Position numbers and translations under genes: made by a program
In this document: piece after piece, positions 10,826 to 22,180 of the stretch
How positions within the stretch are numbered: position 1 is the stretch's first letter
Layout of the letters: every line of letters starts with the position of its first letter
Notes under the pieces: generated by a model
The model's database searches: none
What the model was told of the DNA's origin: nothing
The model's input: only the letters and a program-made list of their open reading frames with translations
Source: Rhynchopus euleeides
Taxonomy: Eukaryota; Euglenozoa; Diplonemea; Diplonemida; Diplonemidae
NCBI GenBank assembly: GCA_963210315.1
Contig: OY723265.1
Location: forward strand, 124,001-188,000
Length of the DNA: 64,000 nt
Direction of reading: 5' to 3'

Positions 10826-13617
10826 TCACAAGATCCCATCCCAGACAGGCACGTCAGGGGCACGTGTGCCGCGCCGTGAGGACCCAGGTGTGGCGGAGGA
10901 GCTGGGTGTGTGCCACAGCCCCGTCTGCGGGTCGTGCGTGAGGGTGGGCACCTCGTTGGGGTCTTTGAAGGCGGGGATGATGCCGCCCGCGCGGGACGGC
11001 TGCGACGGGTTGTGCCGTGGGGTGGAGTTGGAGCTGTTGCCTGCACCCCGCCTGCGCGTGCTGCGTGTTGAGTGGCTGGGGGTGTGCTGTGCCGGTGTGG
11101 CTGCGGGCGCAGTCGAGGCAGGCGTGCGCATGCCGCGGCGTGGCGTGGAGAAGGTGATGCTGTCCTGCTCCTGCGGCGGCAGCGGCGTGCTGCCCACCAC
11201 CGAGGGCGTGGCCAGCTGTGAAAGCGTGGGGCGGGGCTGCCACAGGTTCTCCCCCTCGTACACCATGTCGTCGGTATCGGAGTCGTCGCTGCTGTCGTCG
11301 TCCTCCGAGGTGGAGGGACCGCTGTCGCCCTCGTCCTCCTGCACCTCGATCTGCGGCTCCTCGGCAGGCTCCTCCCACGCGCCCAGGCCCTCCAGCTCCT
11401 GCTCGACGTTGCGCTTCCACTCCCCGATGGGGTCGTACTTCTTGGAGACGATGTCGTTCTGGATCTTGGCCTGCTCCAGCATCATGTGCAGCTGTTCGAT
11501 GCGGCCCTCGAAGCCCGCCCGCTTGTGCAGCTTCTCCTGCTCGATGAGCAGCTTGAGGTAGTCTGCGAACTGCAGGTTTGTTGGGCGCAGCGCAATCTCG
11601 TCGAGCTTCGCGTGCTGTGGTGTGGTGTGGGGAGGGTGGCGTTAGCAACGATGGGAAAGAACAAAGGCGGATCAATGGGCATCATGGGGTTGAGAACAGG
11701 TGCGCCACGGGGTTATTCATACTGCCTGGTGGATGGAGGTCATCAGGTTGCGGACGCTGTCGTACACCTCCTGCAGCTCTGTCAGCACGGTGTTTTTGAG
11801 AGCCTCAGAACGTGTCAGGCCGTCCTTTGCGGTGTTGAGCTGCAGCTTCTTTGTGTCGTACTGGCGTGTCACGACCTGCACACTCCAGTCGAAGTAGTAG
11901 TCGAGGTTCGCATGGTCAGACCAGTGGCAGTGGTCCGGGCACACGGTACAGTTCCCCATCGCGTCCATCGCACAGCAGTACTGCTTGTCGTCGTCGTTGT
12001 TGCGTGTGCAGTCGTGGTGGCAGTTGTAGCTGCACTTCAGGCACTGCGTGTTGTACGTCCCCGGCTGCTTCTTCATGCGCTCCACCTTGGGGATGGTTTC
12101 GCTGTAAGAGTAGTTCTTGTTTTCGTTGATCTTGTCGCGGTTGAGGCGGATGTCTGCCAGCACCTTCTTGAGGTTGTCCATCTTCGACAGCCCGATGGTA
12201 ACCTGTAGTGTAGTGTAGTGTAGTGGTGGTGTAGTGTGGTGTAGTGTGGTGTAGTGTAGAAACCCACTTGCCATACCTGCGGGGTAATGGACGCCACATA
12301 GTTCTGCAGCTTCTTCTGCGTGTTGATGACATCTTTCGTCTTGGAAAGGTTGAAAGGCTCCTTTGTGCTGAGCAGCTGGAAGAAGCGCTCCATAGACGCC
12401 TCGCCCATCGACCAGAAGTTTTTCGAGTACTCGTTCCTGTCCTCGCCTTTGGAGAACAAGGCACTGTTGTTGAAGTGGAAGCACATCTTGTCGTTGTAAG
12501 GGAACCCGGAAGCCTTGATCGCATTCAGCACCTGCGCTTTCTTCCCGTCAGCGAAGGTGACGAGCAGGAAGATGTTGGAGACGGAGTCGGTACCAAACAT
12601 GGTCAGCACCTTGTTGATGATGTACTGCTGGGTGACAGTCAACCGCGGCAGCGACGCAGCAGCGACGAAGCACACGCCGTGGATCTCATCCTCCTTCTGC
12701 AGGGTGTCGTAGATGTCTTTTGTGATCTGCTCGTCACGCTCCACACCGCTCGTATCCCCGAAGCCAGGCGTGTCGATGAGGCGCAGCACATACGAAAACT
12801 TTTCGCACGTCACATGATACGTCGTCACAGCCTGCGTCTGCGAGAACGCTTGATCCTTCGCAGGCTCCACCACCAGGCGATACCGCACGCTGTCGCTGTA
12901 CTTGACACCTGCAGCCCAATTCGCCATCGCATTCACCAGGGTGCTCTTCCCGCTGCCTGTCTCGCCGATCAGCAGCAGGGTCCTCACACGCTCCGGGTCT
13001 GTCTTCCCTTTGTACTCATACATCTCTTCGCGGAAGTCGAAGTCTGTGTCATCGGGCTGCGGCGGCGCAGGCGCACCACGTGGCGCAGGCGGTGCCGGCT
13101 GCGGCGGCGGCGGCGGCGGCCTCCGCCTCCGCGGGCGATCCGTGCCATCCAGCGCAGGCCCTGCCGAGGGGGGCGACGACACAGACCCGGCAGCCTCCCG
13201 GTTGCCGCGCCCCCGCCCGCTCCTGGTCGGCCCTACGGCATGCGACTTGCTCTCCATCACACCCGCCAGGATGTTGTGCCCGCCTTCTGACTCAGACTCC
13301 GACGGCGACTCCTCGGGCAGCGCCTTTGCGCTGCCCTGCCTGCGGCTGCGCGGCTGCTGCGACACGGAGCCGTGCGTCGAGCTCTGCATCGCCTGCTGCT
13401 GCTGATCGGCAATCATCTTCGTCAGCGCGGCGACCTGCTTCTGCAGCTCCACGACATTGGGGTCGGGCTCAGCCGCCTTCGGCGACTCGGGCTGCGCGAG
13501 CGCCGGCGGGGGCACCGACAGGCTCCCCTCGCCCTGTGTCACAGCATCCAACGGGTTGTTCTGTGCCTTCGGGTCCCCGGCTGGCGGCTTCTCCTTGCCA
13601 GCACAGCACTGCCCCAT
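10826..13617 (-). CDS. AIG1/septin-like (TRAFAC) GTPase, three exons
   Basis: Exons are 13617-12277, 12202-11723 and 11614-10826 (869 residues). Both introns (12276-12203, 74 bp; 11722-11615, 108 bp) start GTATG, end CAG and are phase 0; intron 1 is built of TAGTG-type pentamers. The N-terminus MGQCC is a likely myristoylation/palmitoylation site, so membrane attachment is inferred. Residues 50-75 look coiled-coil, 160-190 are Arg/Pro-rich. The G domain has the P-loop GETGSGKS at 218-225 and DTPGFG at 282-287, close to AIG1/GIMAP and septin GTPases. Exon 2 carries a Cys/His cluster (CLKC, CHHDC, CC, CTVCPDHCHW) that may bind zinc. Exon 3 starts helical, then is acidic and Ser/Thr/Pro-rich. 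An acceptor (CCACCACAG) lies just before the start. Family assignment is firm at superfamily level; the cellular role is unknown. Confidence 0.85.
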
Positions 13618-14039
13618 AGTGTAGCCTGTGGTGGCTGGGTGGCTGGGATGCAGAAGAAAAACGACGGTGAGCCACCGCTTCTTTCCCACACACACACCCC
13701 ACTCAGCCCTCGCCAACCGCAGCAGTGGGTGGGGTGGGGCGGGGGGGAACAGGGCGTTGTGTGTCACGTTTTCAAGTTTTCGAACCGTGCTTGCCTCCCT
13801 CCCAGCGAAGTGCAGCCCACCAACCTCCCAAAGGGAGTGGGGTGGGCGCGTGAATCGAAAGTAGGGTTCCGGAGAACAGAGGCGCAGGGGAACCTACCCA
13901 CACACAGGGCTATGCTACGCAGAAGCTACGCAGGGGCAAGAGGTTTGAAGGGGATGACGATGAAGACAAACAGCGGTGTTTCCAGGTCCTCCTGTGCAGG
14001 GGGTGTTGGTGGTTGGTGTGTTGGATGAAGTTGGTGCCT

Positions 14040-15287
14040 TTAGTGAATTTGCTTCACAGCGCATACCGCGTCTATTGTGTGTCTGTAGTCCACCTGCAGC
14101 GTCAGCCCGATGCCATCACCAGGCGCAGCTGTCTCCGGAAGCGTCGGCGCAACTGCCAACACCATCCGCAAGGTGAGGTGGTTGTCCCACTGCGCCAGCA
14201 CCTCCGGCACCGCCTCCTCCTGCTCCACGGCACACGCATCGGTGTAGTCACACCTGTGCGACTCTGTCTCAGGCCTCGCCCCGATGTCGAAGCTGCCCTG
14301 CGGCACGCGGCACGACGCCACATGTGCTGACTGCACCACCGAGATGCCCAACACGCTGCACGGCGTGCTGGCAGGGTTGACGAACACCAGCGGCAGCGAC
14401 AGGCACGACCCCGCCTCCACCGCCTCCGGCAGGCGCCCCCCCAGGAAGAGGCGCGGCAGCAGCACAGATGCAGAGCGGTTGAGCCGCCGCTTCGCCTCCA
14501 CATCCACATCAGACACCAGCAGCTGCTTCTTATACCGCACGGCAGGGCGCACCACGAGGGGCACCCGCACCGGGAGTGGCTGCGCCGCCTCCTCATCCTC
14601 GGCGTGCCTGACAGGTGCGGCAGCTGCCTCCGCCAGCCCCTGCGTGCGGGGGAGGTGCTGCACGGCAGTGCGCTGCGCCTGCCGTGCCTCGAGGGCTGCC
14701 TCGAACACTCGGAGCCGCTCTGGGTGCATCCCCAGCCCGGCACCCCCGAGCTCCCTGTCGCGCCTCCGCATCGCCGCCTCCTCAGGCGTGGTCTCCGGCA
14801 CCGCCGAGGCTGCGTACTCCGCCACCACGTCGCCCAGATGGGCCTGCAGCGATGCGAAGTCGCTGTCGGTGTCGCGCTGCTTCTCCAGCCGCAGCACCAC
14901 CTCGACCAGGGCATCCCCGTCCTCCACCTCCGACTCGCCCCGCGCGCACTGCACCACACCCGCGCTGAGGTAGCTGCACCCGGGGCAGGTGAAGCAGCAC
15001 TGCCCGTCCTCCCCAGGCACGCCGGTGACGCCCAGACGTGCGGAGCAGAAGGGGCACATGGCGCACTGCTTGCACCGCCCGAGGCAGCTCTCCAGCTGCA
15101 GCTTGCCTGTGACCTGCGTGATGCAGGCCGCGCAGTAGGGGAGTGCCTTGGTGTCAGTGGTAGTCTCGCTGCGGTACACAAGCCGCTTCTCCTTCAGGAA
15201 GTAGAACAGCCCGCTCAGCTGGGCAGCCTTCGCGCTGTGCGCGCCGTAGCGGATGCGCGCGGCGTCGGCATCTAAACCCTGTGGCAT
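14040..15287 (-). CDS. DCTN4: Dynactin subunit p62 (DCTN4)-like protein
   Basis: A 415-residue frame from the ATG at 15287 to a TAA. Dynactin p62 sits on the pointed end of the dynactin complex, which links dynein to cargo. After LSGLFYFLKEKRLVYR come paired cysteines in the p62 style: CAAC, then CLGRCKQCAMCPFC, then CCFTCPGC within about 75 residues. The middle is helical and charged. A VPLVVRPAVRYKKQLLVSD block resembles the p62 segment that precedes its beta domain, and the C-terminal 150 residues look like a beta-sandwich. The open frame continues upstream of 15287 as a Pro tract, which I read as the pyrimidine tract of a splice acceptor (CGCCAG eight bases before the ATG). A divergent zinc-cysteine protein of another kind is possible. 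Confidence 0.65.
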   Translation of the reverse strand: MPQGLDADAARIRYGAHSAKAAQLSGLFYFLKEKRLVYRSETTTDTKALPYCAACITQVTGKLQLESCLGRCKQCAMCPFCSARLGVTGVPGEDGQCCFTCPGCSYLSAGVVQCARGESEVEDGDALVEVVLRLEKQRDTDSDFASLQAHLGDVVAEYAASAVPETTPEEAAMRRRDRELGGAGLGMHPERLRVFEAALEARQAQRTAVQHLPRTQGLAEAAAAPVRHAEDEEAAQPLPVRVPLVVRPAVRYKKQLLVSDVDVEAKRRLNRSASVLLPRLFLGGRLPEAVEAGSCLSLPLVFVNPASTPCSVLGISVVQSAHVASCRVPQGSFDIGARPETESHRCDYTDACAVEQEEAVPEVLAQWDNHLTLRMVLAVAPTLPETAAPGDGIGLTLQVDYRHTIDAVCAVKQIH

Positions 15288-15798
15288 TGCAGGGGCTGGC
15301 GGGAGCGGGGGGGGTGGGGGGGGGTCCGCAGCCAAGTGTAGTCCGGGCACCACCCGCAGAGGGCGCAGCCTCCGCCCCCTCTGCCCCTGTTGTGATGTGG
15401 TGTGCTGCGGGGTGTCAGCGATGCACCCGTCGAACCCGATTGAAAAATCGGAGGGTGTTTGCAGTTTGAAGGCACAGCATCACCACCACCACCACCCCCC
15501 AGGTGGCCCAGGTGCAGCACAACAGGCTAACAAGACACACTCTCACGCCTGGTTGAAAAGGCTGGGGTCGCGAGGGGGGGGGGGGGGGGGGTGTGCGTGG
15601 CCTTCGTGTGGGAGGGAGGTGGGGTGGTGTGTATATATGATCCAGCAGACGGGGCGCGTTCACTTCGCGTGCTGCTGCTGTGCCTGGGTGGGTGTCCCAG
15701 CTCCCTTGTCCCGCCCCCTCCATCCCAATGCACTCAAATGCACACCCAATGCCTCCCGAAGAAAGTTGGTCTCCCCATCCGCGACAAGATGCGCAAGA

Positions 15799-15908
15799 GG
15801 GGCCTTCGCTCTGTGCCACTGTTGTGACAAACTGTGACACGTTGCAGCCAGGTGTTGTGAGGCGGTTCACCCTTCCTCACTTCTCTGCAGTTCTGTAGCG
15901 AAGGCCCC
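15799..15908. repeat. 110-nt hairpin repeat, copy 1
   Basis: Bounded by a perfect 12-bp inverted repeat, GGGGCCTTCGCT at 15799-15810 and AGCGAAGGCCCC at 15897-15908. The interior can form a second stem (GTGAGG..CCTCAC). Related hairpins lie at 44136-44248 and 58829-58926, and a right-hand part at about 25145-25222. Either a small foldback element or a structured RNA. Confidence 0.6.
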
Positions 15909-16167
15909 CAAGGCAAGGCCCTCAGAACCCTTCAGGCGTGCGGGGGTTGTTCAGGCATGCCAGGTTGCAGACCCCCGACACAAAGCACCGATCTTGCTGC
16001 GACAATCAGAACCCAAATCAACCCCGGTGGAGGGGTTGTCTTAGAATCGTAATTCACAAAAGCGCCGCCTGAGGGCCCCCGGCCCCCCCCACCACCCCCG
16101 CAATCTTTTCGCCACCGGCACAGTAAGTCGAGTTGTGTTGTGGGTCAGAAAAAACCTACCTCTGCTA

Positions 16168-16440
16168 CCATGGTCCTGGGTAAGACGTTAAACTGCCTGG
16201 GGGGGCCGTCCCCGGACCATGACGGGTGCCTGCACCAGGAGTCTAGCACGGCCGTGGTCCAGGGCATGACCGAAAACTGCTTGGGTACCGAGGCTCCCCA
16301 GACCAGGAAGGGTGGAGACACCTGGAGTCTAAATAGTCACACCACGTCAGGCCAGACCTTCGCATTGCACTCCGCGAAGACTGCCACACAGCCGCGGGGC
16401 AGGTGTGCAGCCTGTGGAAAACCTCGTACAGAAAAGGGTC
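16168..16440 (+). repeat. Dispersed repeat Y, copy 1
   Basis: About 270 bp nearly identical to the reverse complement of 58045-58310, with a handful of substitutions and no obvious indel in the aligned part. One frame through both copies stays open and encodes a segment ending in CAACGKPRTEK, with a CxxC pair, so it may be a fragment of a retroelement protein rather than an RNA gene. The plus-strand open frame here runs 16140-16634 but similarity to the other copy stops near 16440. Confidence 0.7.
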
Positions 16441-19400
16441 GGCGACCGCCCGCCCCCAGTCTGAGAGGCATCAGCCGAATCTCGGTGGAGGCGGGCACAA
16501 AACAAAAGGGAGAGTCGTCACTGTGCATATCAGCACGGTCCCGCCCTCTGTGCCAGACCAACACACCACCAAAGGAAAAGAGGAAGAGGCGACGTAAGGC
16601 AATGCCTCCGTGCGGCCAGGAGAACACGAAATAGCGACCCCCTCAACGGGGAATGCTACGAGCACGGCCAAAAATCGTTCAAATCGTTCAAAACAACATC
16701 AAAATGCCATCATCATTTTGCCCCCCTCCCCCCCCCGTCCCCCATCTGCCTCTGGACCGCCGCCTCCAACCAGAGTACCTAGAGGGTCACTGGGGAGGGC
16801 CGAGGGTCGTGTGGGGCACCAAGCAGGCTGCCACGCTGCCAAAGGGGGGGTGGCAGCGCTGCTGTGTGGAGGAGTGAGACTCGAAGGGACAACTACAGTA
16901 AAATACAGAATGCAAGGCGGGGCTGGGTGTGTGTGTGTGTCTGTGTGTGGGGGTGCGGCACACATACACACGTGAAAAGTTATTGCGGTGGTGTGGAGCA
17001 CTGTCATGCACACGCCCTGTGTGAAGGTTGCATGGTGTGTTCTCAAAGCACACATCACACATGGTGTGGTGTGAGTGTGCCTTTTTTAAACACGGCATGC
17101 AACGCCCTAGCGAAAGCGTGTGGGGAGTGAGGCAGGTCGAAGAGAGAAAGACAGACAGAGATAGAGAGAGAGCAACATGCGAAATCTTGCCTTTCGGGAA
17201 TTTGCTATTTATGTTGGGGGTCCACTTTTTAGGGACGTGTGGGTGTGGGTGGTGCACACACCCAAGCAGTACGCCCACCCCCTCCGGCGAGACAGGTGTC
17301 TGTCGGGGTGGTTCTGGCCAGCATTCTGTTCTTCCGTCCAGCCCTGGCTTGAAACAAAATAAAATAGGAATCCACCGGGCTTCCCAGAGGGGGGTTCGTC
17401 ACCACACCACAAAATACTTCAACTGCAGCCTGACAAATTGTTCTCCTCAGAGCAGGAGGAACAACGCACCACCCTCCGGCACCACCGTAGCCAAGAGCCC
17501 CTCCCAGATGCAGAACGAACACACCCAGGAGAGGGGCAGTGGACGGGGAGCCCGGTGGGGTCTCGGCACCAGGCAGACGTCAGCATAACCCAAGGCGGCA
17601 GGGTTGGGGGCCAAGACACTATACAGAGTTACAGCGGGGCAATCCGAGAACTACGGAGATGAGAGTAGGATTAGAAGAGTGGTTAGAGGGGGGGGGGGGG
17701 GGAGGGTGGGGTGGGGTGGAGGCATTAAGCCACGCAACACCCCCGTGCAGGGGCAGCCCGCTCTCTCAGCCTGCGCCGTTTGTTTGTTTTGAGGCGATAC
17801 GGTGCTGACGCTTCCTGTCCCACAGAAAGCCTCGCAGTGATAAATAACCTCACCCCCTTCGCCCAGACGAACGGATGAGGCAAGTGTATAAAGCTGTTGA
17901 TTTGGCCGTGGCGGACGTCACGGACAGCACGTTTGATTTGCTGTGTGGGTGGCCCTGTTGATTGTGTGGCTGGGGTTGAAAAGACCCTTTGTTTTTTGAA
18001 CTATCCTTGCCACCGTGTTGGGGAAGTGCAGCAAGCATCCCGGATAGATAAGCTGGTGGTTTGCCTGTTTGTTGAACGCAAGTGGGACGCAGAACAGCTC
18101 AACGGGTTCCCTGGCAGAGACACCGCCGCAGCACGGCAGAGTACCGCATTGCGACCTCTTTCTCTCCTGGGAGTTGATGTCAATTTTGAACGATTTCTGA
18201 CCACACACGTTCATTTGTTTAAGTTTCTTGTTGGAGCCGTGCAACCACACCTCAACAGAGCTGCCCAGCTGCACTGTACATATATTCGTTTCTTATCAGG
18301 AGGGAGGGAAGAGGGTTGTTGAAGAGACGTTCTCAGTTCTTGCGCCTGAAGCCTTTTCCCGTACCCCAGCCTGGTGGCCACTGGGGCACGGGTATCACTT
18401 CGACGATTAGAAACGGAGTTGTGCTCGTATTTTTTTTTGCTATTTCCTGATTTTCAACTCAAGGGTAGCCTTAGTTTGTTTCAGTGTATTCAATGCGCTT
18501 CGTTTGCATTTTTTTTAGTGGATTGTTTCTTTTCCTGATCCGGAACAGAACGCCATACTGAACTCGAGGTGTCAGAGAGCAACAGAGACACAACCAAACG
18601 GCGTGCTATGCCATACACGGATGAAGCACACCCACTCAGCTCAGAGGCTTCCCCCTGAGACCGCAACCCAAACCGCATCAAGGTTACAATCACGTAAGGG
18701 CGTCACACTGCCTCGTTTGTCGCGGAGTGGGATGCCCCCGTTTTTACAAGAAAGGGTGTGCGTGCGAGGGGAGGATGGCTGTTGCTGTGGGAATCGTCAA
18801 CGCACCACCACCAGCAGCCAAATAACAGGGGGTTCGTCATAGAAGTTTCATTGCGATTTGATCTGCACTTTTCTTTGGCTTCCGTTTTGATTTTGTTTAT
18901 CTTCCACGCCCGCGCGCCTTGCTGAAGGTCGGGGGTGTCGTGGTGGTGAGGAGCACAAGGGCGGGGCAAACGCATGTGGAAGTTTCCACCTCACATTGAA
19001 GTGTGCTGAAAAGATAAAAAGCCAAAGGCATCCCGCGATAGTCAAAAAGGGGCACCTTTTTCTTCTCGTTCTCCAGACATCGCTCGCACACGAAGAAATA
19101 ATATTCTGGAAAAAAAATATATCAAAAATCACGCGTAAATATGCAGCTCCTCCATCCTCGCAAAAAAGAAACCCGGTCCCAATAAATTGCGTTGCCCGCG
19201 AGTGGGAGCGTGCCCATTCCCAGCCCAGAAACAGGTCGGGATGTGTTCTTGCTGTGTTGCTTTTTTTCTGACACACACCACTTGGAGCGGAAGTGTCGCT
19301 TCCGACCCACCCGCCCTGCCAGCGCTCCCACAACCCCAGCAACGAAGCCTCTGGGGTCTCCCGGGAAGCACGGCAAGACGGACAGTCAAAAGAGAGCGAT

Positions 19401-19556
19401 CGTGGCACTCACCACCACCACCACCACCACCCTCCCCCCCTCTACCACCACGAGTCAAAGCGCCCCCCACACCCTCCCCCCCTCACCTTCTTCCTCGCTG
19501 ATCGCAAGTTCGCCCAACCGAGGCAGGCCTCACCAAGGCCACCCCACTCCTCCTCC

Positions 19557-22136
19557 TCACCTTGAGGTGCGTGGCAGGCTGGCAATGATCGAGGCGGGTG
19601 ACGGGAGTGGCCGTGTCGGCGGGAAGGTGGCCAGACCCTGCGACCGCCCCAGGTTAGCCAGCGCGATGTGCAGCACGTTGTGCGCGAGCCGCCGCACGTC
19701 GGCGGCGGTGCTGAGAGTCAGGGGGGACACGAGGGGCACCACCACGCCTGCCACCTCCTCTGGGGGGACGGCGTCTGTCCGCAGCACAGCCGACAGCGCC
19801 TCCAGCGCAGGGCAGGCCAGGGCGGGGTCGTGCAGCGCAGAGGTGCAGGAGGACACGGCCAACGCAGAGCTGTGCGAGCCCCACACGGCGACAGCCGACC
19901 TGACGGCAGCGGCACGCACCTCGGTGGAGGCTGAGGAGAGGACAATCTTGTGCAGCGGGGCCACGAGCTGGATGCAGGTCTTGGGGGAGGCCCCGAGGCC
20001 TGAAACCAGCGGCGGGACAGCCTCGCAGGCGGCAGAGCGCAGGGCGTCGCTGCTGGCGTCGTCGCGGAGGCAGGACACGACCTCGGGCACGATGCTGCTG
20101 TGGTCGAATGTCCCGACAAAGTGCTTCGCACGCTTCAGCAGGCAGACCCGGAGGCGGCTGTCCATCTTGTCCTGCAGGGCCTGCCGCAGGAAGGGCACCA
20201 CCACACGCTGGTAGTCGACAGGCGCCAGCACGCCCGCGCCGCCCGCATTCTGCTGCACCCGGGTGAGGTGGTCGGGCTTGATGGCGCGCTGCTCGTTGGG
20301 TGTGTCGAAGACAACCAGGACTCTGTTCTCCGCCACATCGATGCCCACCACGCACCCCCTGGCGCCGTTCAGCTCCGGCGCACGCTTGAGCCCCATAGCC
20401 TCCACGCAGCAGCCCACAGGGAAGCCCTGTGCGCAGGAGGGGTCCACGGCAGTGGTCTGCATGTCTGCGTTCTGCGTCGCAAAGCTCCCATTGGCCGCAC
20501 CCCCGCTGTCGCTCAGCCCGGTGCTGCTCAGCTCGCCGCGGCGGGGCGCTAGGAGCTGCGCAAACACCTCGTCGGCAGCAGGGTCAAGGAAGGCAGACCA
20601 GTTGCACAGCTGTGGGTGGTGGTGGGTGTTGCGGATGAGTGGAACAGCAGAGAATGCGGGGGGGGGCCCTCCCCACCACTGCCACCAAGGCTTCTGGCAT
20701 ACCACAGGCGCAATGAACTCCACGACATCTGAGTAGAGGCACCTCTCGAAGGCCCGCAGCACAGCGTTGTACCCCGATTCGAGCTCATCCTCTGTCGCCA
20801 TGAGGCGTTCCTCGTTGAGGAATGTGACGGAACGCACCAGCAGGCTTGCCTGCAGATGCCGCCCCTGCGTCAGCATCTCCAGCGTCGGCCGCGCCAGAGG
20901 GGACCTGTGCATCGCACCCAGCGACCACAGCGCCAGCTCCTCCGCTACATCCAGCGGGCGCAGGTCGGGCAGCTGCGACACCAGGCACACCGGCGGCAGC
21001 GCCGCTGTGTCCACCCACTCGATGGCGGCAGCCACCTCGCCCAGCAGGGCCTCCAGGCCACGCCCCGCCAGCTTGTCCTCCAACACGCCGCTGGAATTCC
21101 CGAGCGACACATGCGTGTTGGAGAGGGTCTGCCCCAGGCACTCCGAACTCTCAACCTCGTCCATCAGCTTCGACAGCACGTCGCGCCGCAGCACAGCTGC
21201 AGAGCCGGCGCCCATGGCGTATTCACAGAGGATTTCATCCACGAGACAGCCCAGCCCGTAGATGTCACGGCTCGCCAGGTCGGGATGCTTCCCTTTGCTC
21301 CCGAGGCGCTTCCCGCCAAACTCAGAGCTGTGGGATGGGACGGAGAAGACATCCTCCGGAGCGACGACAAGCTGGTATGCCATGCTGTGCTCCACCATGT
21401 CCTCCGCATCCCTTGGGCAGGACAAGGAAAAGTCGCCCAACACCCAGCGGCTCGCGCTGTGGTGGGTCATCTGAGTCACATACACCCCGTCGAGCGACAC
21501 GTTGTTATACGCAAGCTGGCACTCCTTGTGGAGCCAGAGCAAGGCCCTCCCGATGCCTACCACACCCAGGCAGAGCTCATCGAGGGAGATGCTCTGCGAT
21601 GCAAGGCGGCTGCGGAGGGGGATCGCGGGTTCCGTCACCAACTGGGTCTCCGCGCCGTTGACGTGGCCCGAGACGTAGCCTAGGATGTTGGGGTGGCGGA
21701 AGGTCTTATGCCTGGCAAGCGCGTCGGCACATAGGGCAGCGGGCTCCCGGAGGGCGGAGGGGGGAAGGAGGGCAGAGCGGACGGCGTCGCGGAGGATGTC
21801 GTAGTGCTCCTTGCGGCCCGGGTTTTCCGCGGCGGAGGGTGCTTCCGGGATGGCGTCGTGGCGTGTGGTGAAAACCAGGACCTCTCGCCGCCCCGCCTCG
21901 CGGACTTTGTCAACGCCTCTTCTGCACTGCCACACCCCGTTTGCCTGCGTCGACATCATGCGCTGCGAGGCTGCAGGCGAGACGGCATGCTCCGTCAGGT
22001 CGACGGAGGAGAAGCGGCTGAGGCGCGACCTCGGCGAGATCGGGGCGGGCGGCGTCGAGGCACCCCCGTGCACACCGCTCCCTCCGCCGTTCCCATCCTT
22101 GTTGATGATCTTTTTGAGGAGGCTTTTCACCTTCAT
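19557..22136 (-). CDS. SCY1-like (SCYL) pseudokinase with HEAT repeats
   Basis: Start ATG at 22136, preceded by a long (CT)n tract and CCAG, a good splice acceptor. A 93-bp intron at 20702-20610 (GTATG...CAG) is in frame and would be missed by an ORF caller; removing it joins EFIAPV to LCNWSAF. After removal the protein is about 827 residues. The N-terminal half resembles a kinase fold with degenerate motifs: NNVSLDGVYV replaces the HRD loop and LGDFSLS the DFG region, as in SCYL proteins. A module reading NGARGCVVGIDVAENRVLVVF looks like a small SH3-like beta domain between the kinase and helical parts. The C-terminal third (RLRVCLLKRAKHFVG onward) is helical repeats like the SCYL HEAT region. 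SCYL proteins act in Golgi-ER and tRNA traffic. The TGA lies in AAGGTGAGG, which resembles a donor, so one more exon is possible, although donors here are normally GTATG. Confidence 0.7.
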   Translation of the reverse strand: MKVKSLLKKIINKDGNGGGSGVHGGASTPPAPISPRSRLSRFSSVDLTEHAVSPAASQRMMSTQANGVWQCRRGVDKVREAGRREVLVFTTRHDAIPEAPSAAENPGRKEHYDILRDAVRSALLPPSALREPAALCADALARHKTFRHPNILGYVSGHVNGAETQLVTEPAIPLRSRLASQSISLDELCLGVVGIGRALLWLHKECQLAYNNVSLDGVYVTQMTHHSASRWVLGDFSLSCPRDAEDMVEHSMAYQLVVAPEDVFSVPSHSSEFGGKRLGSKGKHPDLASRDIYGLGCLVDEILCEYAMGAGSAAVLRRDVLSKLMDEVESSECLGQTLSNTHVSLGNSSGVLEDKLAGRGLEALLGEVAAAIEWVDTAALPPVCLVSQLPDLRPLDVAEELALWSLGAMHRSPLARPTLEMLTQGRHLQASLLVRSVTFLNEERLMATEDELESGYNAVLRAFERCLYSDVVEFIAPVVCQKPWWQWWGGPPPAFSAVPLIRNTHHHPQLCNWSAFLDPAADEVFAQLLAPRRGELSSTGLSDSGGAANGSFATQNADMQTTAVDPSCAQGFPVGCCVEAMGLKRAPELNGARGCVVGIDVAENRVLVVFDTPNEQRAIKPDHLTRVQQNAGGAGVLAPVDYQRVVVPFLRQALQDKMDSRLRVCLLKRAKHFVGTFDHSSIVPEVVSCLRDDASSDALRSAACEAVPPLVSGLGASPKTCIQLVAPLHKIVLSSASTEVRAAAVRSAVAVWGSHSSALAVSSCTSALHDPALACPALEALSAVLRTDAVPPEEVAGVVVPLVSPLTLSTAADVRRLAHNVLHIALANLGRSQGLATFPPTRPLPSPASIIASLPRTSR
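20610..20702 (-). other. In-frame 93-bp intron of the pseudokinase gene
   Basis: Read on the minus strand it begins GTATGCC and ends CCACCCACAG. It is a multiple of three and has no stop, so it is invisible as a break in the frame, but it translates to an atypical Trp/Gly/Pro/His-rich insert (WWQWWGGPPP) in an otherwise helical region. Confidence 0.7.
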
Positions 22137-22148
22137 CGCATTGCCTGG

Positions 22149-22180
<32 letters not shown>

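Larger units (their letters stand above)
15288..19556. other. Gene-free intergenic region with dispersed repeats
   Basis: No host gene supported. Contents seen: poly(G) at 15575-15591; a 110-nt hairpin repeat (15799-15908); repeat Y (16168-16440) with an associated open frame; (GT)n near 16930; (GA)n near 17140-17170; poly(G) at 17688-17701; a degenerate copy (about 18901-19012) of the repeat that forms part of the retroelement ends at 52857 and 57721. The rest is of mixed composition with no recognisable coding capacity. Confidence 0.5.

Noticed and set aside
10826..11485. Separate small acidic-protein gene
   Set aside because: It is exon 3 of the AIG1-like GTPase; a GTATG...CAG intron joins it in phase.
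19192..20214. 340-residue plus-strand frame
   Set aside because: Largely antisense to the HEAT-repeat part of the pseudokinase gene and low in complexity.
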